From Candidatus Peregrinibacteria bacterium UBA1369 (lineage in GTDB: Bacteria > Patescibacteriota > Gracilibacteria > UBA1369): a stretch of DNA of 6,700 bases. The number at the start of each line of letters is the position of its first letter. The stretch's first letter is position 1. Under the pieces are notes generated by a model that was not told where the DNA came from, made no database searches, and saw only the letters and a program-made list of their open reading frames with translations. This document shows, piece by piece, positions 1-5,890 of this stretch. The stretch covers positions 295,059 through 301,758 of the forward strand of contig DBRL01000010.1 of the NCBI GenBank assembly GCA_002305925.1, read 5' to 3'. A program made the position numbers and the translations under genes.

Positions 1-96
1 CTGGTCGACGAAAATAACGGCTGGAAAGTATTGAATATCGATCTGAATCCTCCTACAAGCTCACCTAATTCTGACGATTTGGAAACTGATTTTTAG
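1..96 (+). CDS. C-terminal fragment of an unknown protein
   Basis: Frame 1 is open from the window edge to a TAG at 94-96 and encodes 31 residues; the start lies outside the window. The visible tail begins with a 'NGWKVLNIDL' stretch, which looks like a final beta strand, followed by a Pro/Ser/Asp-rich, probably disordered end (ETDF at the C terminus). A 'GWKV.NI' ending is common in small NTF2-like or other secreted domains, but this is too little to name a family. The gene converges on the 195-residue gene of the minus strand and their stop codons interlock in the four bases TTAG at 93-96, so no terminator separates them. The call rests on an open frame of only 96 bases plus the neat abutment with the next gene. 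Confidence 0.55.
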   Translation: MVDENNGWKVLNIDLNPPTSSPNSDDLETDF

Positions 97-680
97 AGAC
101 GTCCTTTGATCAACTCCTGTAATCTAGCATAGCGAGTCCTCATTTGACGTGAAAAATACTGATAGTCAGTTTCTCCATCCTGTCGATCTTCGCCGGCTCT
201 GTATTCTACGACAAAACTGCACTGCAGACGAATTTCCTCGGGAATTACCTGCAAATATGGCGCGGATTTGACTTGTCCGAAGCCAATCGCCAGACCGCTG
301 TTTTCGCCAGGTTTGCTGAAAAAAAGCTGAAAATATGGATGGATATCGTTGCTGCTGTCGTTCAGATACTGGGGCGGCAGGGTCAGACCGTTTGGATCGC
401 ATGGAAAAGCACAAAGCGTTACCCGCACACCTTCCGGAATCCATCTGTGCAACGCGAAATCCACAGGGTCCAATTCGGCCAGAAATGACTCCAGAGGCGC
501 GTCGGTAAGGAAATTTTTCTGATCAACTCCGTTGAAGCAGGCGGCCAAATTGTCCAAATTGAAGAAATTCCAGTCAAAATTTGGTTTATGTTCAGGATCC
601 CTGTCCCGAACCGCCCAAGCAGTCATGGCTCCAATGGCTCGGGAGAAGATGTTTAACGGGTTTTCCGGTGTTTTTTCCAT
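93..680 (-). CDS. hypothetical protein, 195 aa, coupled to the kinase-like gene
   Basis: I do not recognise this protein. It is 195 residues, with no signal peptide, no membrane segment and no lipobox, so a soluble cytoplasmic protein is likely. It begins MEKTPENPLN and has an aromatic-rich stretch around residues 34-43 (NFDWNFFNLD), a central alternating hydrophobic region (about 80-160) that looks like a beta-rich fold, an acidic patch near 160-172, and a basic amphipathic C-terminal helix rich in Arg, Leu and Tyr. The start is the ATG at 678-680, one base after the TAA of the kinase-like gene. It is preceded by CAGGAA, the only clear Shine-Dalgarno-like sequence in the window, so it is probably translated by coupling from the same mRNA. 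The tight pairing suggests a shared task, for example a partner or substrate of the kinase-like protein, but nothing in the sequence proves it. No promoter is evident in front of it. Confidence 0.85.
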   Translation of the reverse strand: MEKTPENPLNIFSRAIGAMTAWAVRDRDPEHKPNFDWNFFNLDNLAACFNGVDQKNFLTDAPLESFLAELDPVDFALHRWIPEGVRVTLCAFPCDPNGLTLPPQYLNDSSNDIHPYFQLFFSKPGENSGLAIGFGQVKSAPYLQVIPEEIRLQCSFVVEYRAGEDRQDGETDYQYFSRQMRTRYARLQELIKGRL

Positions 681-681
681 A

Positions 682-2511
682 TTATTCCTGTGGATAAGAG
701 GCTATTTCGTCCAGTCGGGCGATCACCTCGCCCAGGGAGATATGCTCAGGGTCGATACCGTGAGCCGGATTATTGTCCCGAAACCGCCAGGGGTGGCGGT
801 GTGACTGATGAAGCTTGAGATAGAGGTCGTAGAGCAGCTGCTCGGCAGGGCTAAGTTGCGATGCTTTGAGTTCGATTGGCGGGTAGTTCAACTTTTCCAA
901 TTCGCCAGTCATGATGAAATCCATGACGTCCCTGGCAATATGTCCCCGATGGATAAAATATCCCTCGATCATTCGATAGAGACTGAATTTATGAACTGAT
1001 CCGCGTGGCATCTGTCCGTTCAATTCCTGGGCCAGCAGGTGAATGCTGAAGTAGGCAGGCGTTCTCTGGACATTGCCATTGTTGATGTCCCAAAAATCAT
1101 TGCTCTGGCTTTCTCGAAGTCCATTTTTGATCAGAGGGTACAAATTGCCCGAGAGCGGATTGGTGCGGATTTCAACTTCTCCCCTCTCATAGGCCTTGGT
1201 GTCCACAAAACCGCCCAGATCCACAACCACCCCCCCATGCGGACCTTCGATAATATTGTAAGGCTTGAAATCTGTATTGATAAAGCCGTTTTCCTCGGCC
1301 AGGCCAACACCGCGGGCCCCGCCGGCCAGACAGGCCGCCCATTGCTGGGTGGAAACCGTATTGTCATTGACCATTTTGTTGAGATCCCTGGATTCGCCGT
1401 CCTTGTTGATGATCAATGGCATGGCCAGAAAATCTATGCCCCGATATTGAGGCATCAGCAGATGCCGCAGTCTGGGATCATCGGCGCGTTCCCTGCCCAG
1501 ACGGACAAATAGTCGGGATATCTCCATTTCATCCTCGAAGGCCATACGGCTCTGCAAACTATCCATTTCCAGTGCCCGCTCCAGGGGCACCTTGATCAAG
1601 ACGCTGCGCATAGTTAGATTGTCGCTGTCCGCTCTCCAGGCATAAAAGACATGGCCGAGACTTTTTTGTAATGTTTTACCGCTGTAAACGATAATTATTT
1701 TCTGCTGTCCGGTTTCCACATCCAGATTGATTTCCTGATGTCCCCCGACCTGCAGAACGGTTTGGATCAATTGCGGGCTGAGCAAATTGAGATTGGCCCA
1801 AAACACATCGTAGTCGAGACGGGTGGGGGCAAGCCTGAGGGTAAAAGCCTTCAAATCCGAATTTTCAGGATCGCGCTTGATCAATTCATAGAGACGGTAG
1901 GCGTCGGCACCTTCCAGCGAGTCCTTGCCGATCAGTTCTTCCATACTTTGCCCAAGCGCGCGCATCATTTCCTCTGCAGCCATGGTGGCCTGGGGCAAAG
2001 AAGTGACTGTCACGACGGGGATGTTGTCCAAAACGGTCATTTCCTCGGGGCTGACGGTCGGAACCATAGATTCTTCCTGGGCTAAACCGGCCGACGCTGC
2101 CAGGGACACCGCCCTGGCCTGGGCTTCGATTTCCGCGATGATTCTTTCCGGACTCAGTTCCGTGCGCCCCAGGGCGTCCACCGGTTCTGCGGACAAGGTT
2201 TCCTCTTCTTCATCGCTGATAACGTCACGGGGATGCAGGAAAGTGATCTCGTCCTGGTCAAGCTTCGTTTCCCCTGTGGCAGAAACAAGAGTACGCCCCT
2301 GCAAAAGGGCCGGGTCGATTGAGCGAATGACGGTCGTTGGCTCTTTGATGTCTCCCGCGCCCAGTACCGGGATGGTGCTTTCCTCAAAGAAACCGGGGTT
2401 TTCGCGGTTGAGTCGCTCCTTTTCCAGCCTGATTTGCTTCTCGTAAAGCAGACGCTGGCGGGCCAAATCGTCCGGTCTGGTTATTTCGCTGTCTGGGGAG
2501 TGCTGGGTCAT
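682..2511 (-). CDS. atypical eukaryotic-like protein kinase, 609 aa
   Basis: The C-terminal half has the ordered landmarks of a Hanks-type kinase. A degenerate nucleotide-binding strand pair lies around 276-293 (GKTLQKSLGHVFYAW). A VLIK motif puts the ATP-anchoring lysine at K307, several glutamates at 326-330 can serve as the alpha-C Glu, and a hinge-like MPLI follows near 364. The catalytic loop NTDFKPYN supplies D414, K416 and N419, a DLG replaces DFG at D431, and TPAY at 484-487 matches the end of the activation segment. The family His-Arg before the catalytic Asp is replaced by Asn-Thr, the Gly loop is poor, and the APE motif is absent. The kinase could phosphorylate proteins or other substrates, or act as a pseudokinase. 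Residues about 17-40 form a charged helix, possibly a coiled coil; about 45-170 is acidic and low in structure; about 175-270 looks helical. No membrane segment or extracellular sensor is seen, unlike classic PASTA kinases. The ATG at 2509-2511 fits the promoter 24 bases upstream; no Shine-Dalgarno is present. Confidence 0.75.
   Translation of the reverse strand: MTQHSPDSEITRPDDLARQRLLYEKQIRLEKERLNRENPGFFEESTIPVLGAGDIKEPTTVIRSIDPALLQGRTLVSATGETKLDQDEITFLHPRDVISDEEEETLSAEPVDALGRTELSPERIIAEIEAQARAVSLAASAGLAQEESMVPTVSPEEMTVLDNIPVVTVTSLPQATMAAEEMMRALGQSMEELIGKDSLEGADAYRLYELIKRDPENSDLKAFTLRLAPTRLDYDVFWANLNLLSPQLIQTVLQVGGHQEINLDVETGQQKIIIVYSGKTLQKSLGHVFYAWRADSDNLTMRSVLIKVPLERALEMDSLQSRMAFEDEMEISRLFVRLGRERADDPRLRHLLMPQYRGIDFLAMPLIINKDGESRDLNKMVNDNTVSTQQWAACLAGGARGVGLAEENGFINTDFKPYNIIEGPHGGVVVDLGGFVDTKAYERGEVEIRTNPLSGNLYPLIKNGLRESQSNDFWDINNGNVQRTPAYFSIHLLAQELNGQMPRGSVHKFSLYRMIEGYFIHRGHIARDVMDFIMTGELEKLNYPPIELKASQLSPAEQLLYDLYLKLHQSHRHPWRFRDNNPAHGIDPEHISLGEVIARLDEIASYPQE
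685..690 (-). promoter_or_regulatory. Shine-Dalgarno site for the 195-aa gene
   Basis: The minus strand reads CAGGAA, TAAT, then ATG. The ribosome-binding sequence is made from the last two sense codons (Gln-Glu) of the kinase-like gene, and the stop codon lies between it and the start. The spacing of about 4-5 bases is a little short but workable. The arrangement favours re-initiation by ribosomes finishing the upstream gene. Confidence 0.6.
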
Positions 2512-2541
2512 GGCTGCTGACTGGCATAATTAAATCTTTAA

Positions 2542-2570
2542 ATTATATCATTTTCCGCTTCTTTTGTCAT
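2542..2570 (-). promoter_or_regulatory. sigma70-type promoter of the kinase-like unit
   Basis: On the minus strand a -35 box ATGACA (2565-2570, five of six to TTGACA) is followed by a 17-base spacer and a perfect TATAAT (2542-2547) preceded by TGA, which makes an extended -10. Transcription should begin near 2535, giving a leader of about 24 bases before the ATG at 2511. It is the best-formed promoter in the window and sits downstream of the hppA terminator, so the kinase-like gene is transcribed separately from hppA. Confidence 0.8.
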
Positions 2571-2610
2571 CAATAAAACCCTGCTGCTCGCAAAGCCAGT
2601 AATGGGGTTT

Positions 2611-2648
2611 TTTAAAAGGCGCGGGCCGCATGGCCCGCGCCTTTTAAA
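2611..2648 (-). terminator. rho-independent terminator of hppA
   Basis: A perfect inverted repeat has 17-bp arms (2611-2627 and 2632-2648) and a four-base loop. The core is a GC-rich block (GGCGCGGGCC) and the outer ends are AAAA/TTTT and TTT/AAA pairs. It begins about 31 bases after the hppA TAG. In the minus direction the stem ends in CCTTTT, giving a short U-tract that is itself part of the stem, followed by A's rather than more T's. The ends are symmetric, so it could work in either direction, but only hppA reads into it. Confidence 0.8.
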
Positions 2649-2679
2649 GCGCATGGTATCCCTGCAATCGAGATTTTCG

Positions 2680-4692
2680 CTATTTGATCAGAGCGATGGA
2701 AGTCAGCAGGGGGGCGATAATCAGGGCGATGGTGTTGATCACCTTGATTAGAGAGTTGAGAGCGGGGCCGGCGGTGTCTTTGTAGGGGTCGCCGACGGTG
2801 TCGCCAACCACGGCGGCCTTGTGGGCGTCGGAGCCCTTGCCACCATGATGTCCTTTTTCAATGTGTTTTTTGGCATTGTCCCAGGCGGCGCCACCGGTGG
2901 TCATCTGAATTGCCAGCAGAAAACCGGCAATGATCACGCCGGTGAGCATACCGGCCAGACCTTTGGGACCAAATACCCAGCCGATCAGCAGTGGAGAGAC
3001 AACGGCCAGGATGCCGGGCAAAATCATTTCCTTGAGGGCGGCCTGGGTGACGATGGCCACGCAGGTGCCGTATTCGGGTTTGCCCTCGCCGGTCATGATG
3101 CCCTTGATTTCCTTGAACTGACGGCGGACTTCGGTGACGATGGCAAAAGCGGCCTTGCCGACCGATTTCATGGTCATCGAGGAGAAGAGGAATGGAATCA
3201 CGGCCCCTAGGAAGAGGCCGATCAGCACGTAAATATTGGACAAATCAAAGACCTGTCCGGGGAAATAGTCGGTGAAAGCGGCAAACATGACCAGGGCGGC
3301 CAGCGCGGCCGACCCGATGGCAAAGGCCTTGGTAACGGCCTTGGTGGTGTTGCCAACGGCATCCAGTTCGTCGGTGACCTCGCGGGTCTTTTCGGGGAGG
3401 CCGCTCATCTCGGCGATGCCCCCGGCATTGTCGGTGATGGGGCCATAGGAATCCATGGAAATAACCAGGCCGGTGGTGGAGAGCATGCCGACGGCGGCGA
3501 TGGCGATGCCAAAGATGCCGGCCAGCCAGTAGGCGCCTAGCATACCGGCCAGAATCAGCAGAACGGGCAGAAAGGTGCTTTCCTTACCGATGGCCAAACC
3601 GGCGATCAGGTTGGTACCGGCCCCGGTCTCGGAGGCCTTGGCGATGGCGCGAACGGGCTTGTAGTGGGTGGCGGTGTAGTATTCGGCGATTTTATTGATC
3701 AAAACCATGATGGCCAGGCCAATGACGCCGCAGCCGGTCAGGGCCAGCCAGTTGGCCGGGAAGAAGAAATACATCACCAGCGCAAAGCCGACGGCACCCA
3801 GCAGAGCAGTCATGTAAATCCCCTTGTAGAAAGCTCCCATAATGTCTTTTTTGCGGCCGAGGGTGACAAAGAAGGAACCGATAATTCCGGCGACAATGGC
3901 CACGGCGCCGAGGAAAATCGGCAGGATGACACCGTTGTGTCCATAGACGGCCATGATGGAAGGAGTGGCAGCCAAAATCATGGCGGCGATCAGGGTTACG
4001 GCATAACTTTCAAACAAATCCGCTCCCATACCGGCACAGTCACCGACATTGTCACCGACATTGTCGGCGATGACGGCGGGGTTGCGCGGATCATCCTCGG
4101 GAATGCCGGCCTCCACCTTGCCGACCAGGTCGGCTCCGACATCGGCGGCCTTGGTATAGATGCCTCCGCCGACACGGGCAAAGAGAGAAATCAGTGAGGC
4201 TCCGAAGCCAAAACCGATCATCAGGGTCGGTTCATTGTAGATATAGTAAAGCAGACTGACTCCGAGCAGACTGGTGGCAACCACAAAGAGTCCCACAACA
4301 TTGCCGCCCTTGTAGGCGAGCGCGAATGCCTCCTTCATGCCGTGCTTGGCCATGGCGGCGGTGCGCACGTTGGCGCGGGTAGCGACGACCATACCGACAT
4401 AGCCGGCAAAGCCGGAGAGGATGGCGCCGGCCAGAAAACCCCAGGCAATCTTGGCGCCGTCGGGAAGCAGAAACCAGAGCAAAAAGAAGATGACAATGGC
4501 AAAGATGCCAACATAGGTGGCCTGCTTGTTGAGATAAGCGGTAGCCCCTTCGCGGATGTGGCTGGAAATATCGACCATTTTTTCCGTGCCGGTGTCGGCA
4601 CGCAGGATCTGCCATGTCAGGTACACGGCATACAAAAGCGCCAAAAGCGATATAAAGATCGCGTAGGCGATGGGATTCGTAAAGAGTTCCAT
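2680..4692 (-). CDS. hppA: K+-independent H+-pumping membrane pyrophosphatase
   Basis: This integral membrane enzyme hydrolyses cytoplasmic pyrophosphate and exports protons. It has 670 residues and many hydrophobic segments, the normal size and layout for bacterial HppA. Visible motifs are GGGIYTKAADVGADLVGKVE (175-194); the Asp cluster DDPRNP...DNVGDNVGD (200-218, with D210, D214 and D218 for Mg-PPi); a gate-type glutamate in ADLFESY (E228); DNAGGIAEM (421-429); DNAKKHIE (605-612); and GDTVGDPYKDTAGP (630-643). In GNTTKAVT, Lys451 and Thr454 are the residues that mark the K+-independent class, whose known members pump H+. A glycine usually seen two residues later is Ala456. An in-frame ATG at 4771-4773 would add 27 residues, but the promoter lies inside that stretch and MELFTNPIAY starts the first membrane helix directly, so the ATG at 4690-4692 is chosen. 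There is no Shine-Dalgarno. It is transcribed alone, divergently from the HD gene. Confidence 0.97.
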   Translation of the reverse strand: MELFTNPIAYAIFISLLALLYAVYLTWQILRADTGTEKMVDISSHIREGATAYLNKQATYVGIFAIVIFFLLWFLLPDGAKIAWGFLAGAILSGFAGYVGMVVATRANVRTAAMAKHGMKEAFALAYKGGNVVGLFVVATSLLGVSLLYYIYNEPTLMIGFGFGASLISLFARVGGGIYTKAADVGADLVGKVEAGIPEDDPRNPAVIADNVGDNVGDCAGMGADLFESYAVTLIAAMILAATPSIMAVYGHNGVILPIFLGAVAIVAGIIGSFFVTLGRKKDIMGAFYKGIYMTALLGAVGFALVMYFFFPANWLALTGCGVIGLAIMVLINKIAEYYTATHYKPVRAIAKASETGAGTNLIAGLAIGKESTFLPVLLILAGMLGAYWLAGIFGIAIAAVGMLSTTGLVISMDSYGPITDNAGGIAEMSGLPEKTREVTDELDAVGNTTKAVTKAFAIGSAALAALVMFAAFTDYFPGQVFDLSNIYVLIGLFLGAVIPFLFSSMTMKSVGKAAFAIVTEVRRQFKEIKGIMTGEGKPEYGTCVAIVTQAALKEMILPGILAVVSPLLIGWVFGPKGLAGMLTGVIIAGFLLAIQMTTGGAAWDNAKKHIEKGHHGGKGSDAHKAAVVGDTVGDPYKDTAGPALNSLIKVINTIALIIAPLLTSIALIK

Positions 4693-4704
4693 GTTTTTTG
4701 TTAG

Positions 4705-4710
4705 ATTATA
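4705..4710 (-). promoter_or_regulatory. second TATAAT box close to the hppA start
   Basis: A perfect TATAAT on the minus strand lies 12 bases before the hppA ATG. If used, transcription would begin near 4698 and leave a leader of only about six bases, close to leaderless. No -35 box stands at the right distance (an ATAATA-like sequence at 17 bases) and there is no TG extension, so it may simply be AT-rich leader within the transcript from the stronger upstream promoter. Confidence 0.3.
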
Positions 4711-4732
4711 AATATTTGAAAAAGCGATATTA

Positions 4733-4761
4733 TTTATAGCAACGGCGAGATGGCTAGTCAA
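4733..4761 (-). promoter_or_regulatory. sigma70-type promoter of hppA
   Basis: The minus strand shows TTGACT (4756-4761, five of six to consensus), a 17-base spacer ending in TGC, and TATAAA (4733-4738, five of six, with extended -10 TG). The predicted start of transcription is near 4726, giving a leader of about 34 bases to the ATG at 4692. The box positions argue against the longer 697-residue reading of hppA. Confidence 0.7.
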
Positions 4762-4832
4762 CAACTGCTGCAATCACTGACCGCGCCAGTTTTTCAAGAA
4801 CACAATTTTGCCTACGCGGAAATGCGGCCTGC

Positions 4833-4859
4833 TTGTATGCTGGCGGCGGAAAGTATAAT
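4833..4859 (+). promoter_or_regulatory. probable promoter of the HD-domain gene
   Basis: A perfect TATAAT lies at 4854-4859. The -35 is weak: TTGTAT at 4833-4838 with a short 15-base spacer, or gcTTGT at 17 bases. Transcription would start near 4866, about 30 bases before the ATG at 4896. It faces away from the hppA promoter, and the roughly 70 bases between the two -35 regions (4762-4832) show no clear operator or other element. Confidence 0.55.
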
Positions 4860-4895
4860 TTGTTGGCTGAAAATCAATTAACGCCAAGACAAAAA

Positions 4896-5843
4896 ATGGT
4901 TCAGATCAATTTACCGGGTACGGAAAAGCCAGAGATAGACGAGGTTTCTGCCGACTCACAGAGATTGCCCCGCACAGAAACAAACCAGGAAAAAAGTACC
5001 GATCTCCGCGCGAAATATCTCTCCCCTCTCGACCTGCAGTTGCGGCGGGAACATGACCCGATACTGGAAGCCTTGCCTGGAAGCGCGAAGCCTTTGTATC
5101 TGCGGGTGAGGGGCGAGGTGAGACAAGGGTTGGTCAATGGTCTGGCAAAAACATTGCGCTGGCAGAATTCGCCCTATCAAATCGATCCGGATTTCCGGGA
5201 AAACGACCTGGAACATGTGGTCGCCCTGCTGGGCTGGTGCAATGACATCGAAAAGGATTATCCCGCTCTTTATCAGGCCATTTGCGGTGGCGACCGCGAG
5301 AACTGGCATGATTTTCTGACCATGCTGACTCTGCACGATATCGGTGAAATCGGTGTCGGTGACATGGTATTGCCTCTGCTGAACACCAAACAGGGTCTGC
5401 GTCACAAAAAGCTGGAGCCACGCTGGGCCAAATACGCCCTTAGGCAGTCCCTGGAAGCTCAGGAAGCCAAGAGACTGTCCTCCATCTATGACCGCTTCGA
5501 GGAACCGGCCGATGACGACACCATGGCCCTGGCGGCCAAAGTACTGGACCGCGGACAGGGCTCGGTCAATGTAGCCCTCCATTTGATTCCCTTCAACCAG
5601 GACAATCCCAGCTACATGAGGAAGGCTTTTATCGATGATCAGACCAATACATTGAGATATGCCGAAAGGTTGATCGGCAGACTGCCTTCGCCGGAGGCCA
5701 GAAACGACCTGCGAGCATTTTTGAAAGACAAGGTAATCGACCACTTCAACGCCTCGGGGGTTCCGGAAATTGCCGCTCTGCAGCAACTGATGCGCGATAC
5801 TTTCCCCAATGTTTACAGCGAGGACTGGCTGAAAGCGGAATAG
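4896..5843 (+). CDS. HD-domain phosphohydrolase, YfbR/HD_3-like, 315 aa
   Basis: A metal-dependent hydrolase is indicated by a full HD set: R101 and H107 in RENDLEH, H147-D148 in LTLHDIGEIGVGD with E151 and D156, and the last metal-ligand Asp in KVLDRGQG (D218). The HDxxE...GD spacing and the upstream R/EH are those of YfbR-type 5'-deoxynucleotidases (HD_3), which remove phosphate from deoxynucleoside monophosphates. The substrate here is inferred from family only. HD-GYP phosphodiesterases are excluded because no GYP motif follows. The protein is longer than YfbR (about 200 residues): residues 1-45 are polar and probably disordered, 46-100 are helical and unassigned, and about 230-315 form a helical tail. 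No signal peptide or membrane segment is seen. A TTG at 4833 would add 21 residues, but the TATAAT box lies inside that stretch, so the ATG at 4896 is chosen. It ends in tandem stops TAG-TAA, 47 bases before the lipoprotein gene, with no terminator between. Confidence 0.85.
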   Translation: MVQINLPGTEKPEIDEVSADSQRLPRTETNQEKSTDLRAKYLSPLDLQLRREHDPILEALPGSAKPLYLRVRGEVRQGLVNGLAKTLRWQNSPYQIDPDFRENDLEHVVALLGWCNDIEKDYPALYQAICGGDRENWHDFLTMLTLHDIGEIGVGDMVLPLLNTKQGLRHKKLEPRWAKYALRQSLEAQEAKRLSSIYDRFEEPADDDTMALAAKVLDRGQGSVNVALHLIPFNQDNPSYMRKAFIDDQTNTLRYAERLIGRLPSPEARNDLRAFLKDKVIDHFNASGVPEIAALQQLMRDTFPNVYSEDWLKAE

Positions 5844-5890
5844 TAATGTACAAAAATTTTAAACAAATAATTCATTAACATTTAAAAACA

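Noticed and set aside
1039..1512. 157-codon plus-strand open frame opposite the kinase-like gene
   Set aside because: The minus-strand frame here encodes the kinase catalytic loop and DLG motif, so the plus frame is a shadow.
3664..4197. 177-codon plus-strand open frame within hppA
   Set aside because: It is opposite the best-conserved HppA motifs, and its Gly/His/Asp-rich translation is typical of an antisense reading of Ala/Val/Ser-rich membrane protein codons.
2680..4692. Na+-pumping or K+-dependent pyrophosphatase
   Set aside because: Lys451 and Thr454 occupy the positions where K+-dependent enzymes have Ala and Gly/Ala; known K+-independent enzymes pump protons.
4693..4773. 27-residue N-terminal extension of HppA
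   Set aside because: The -35/-10 boxes lie inside it, and the family usually starts a few residues before the first membrane helix, as with the ATG at 4690-4692.
4762..4832. Operator, small RNA or tRNA in the divergent intergenic region
   Set aside because: No convincing inverted repeat, cloverleaf or conserved RNA element could be seen.
4833..4895. TTG start for the HD protein, 21 residues earlier
   Set aside because: The TATAAT box at 4854-4859 is within this stretch and the first ATG gives a reasonable leader.
5320..5380. HD-GYP cyclic-di-GMP phosphodiesterase
   Set aside because: The HDIGEIGVGD segment resembles HD-GYP at a glance, but it has Glu rather than Lys after HDIG, and no GYP or downstream HHE motifs follow.
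4956..5786. 276-codon open frame antisense to the HD gene
   Set aside because: It lies fully opposite a gene with a complete catalytic motif set, has no promoter or ribosome site, and its translation shows no recognisable domain. It is a codon-composition shadow.
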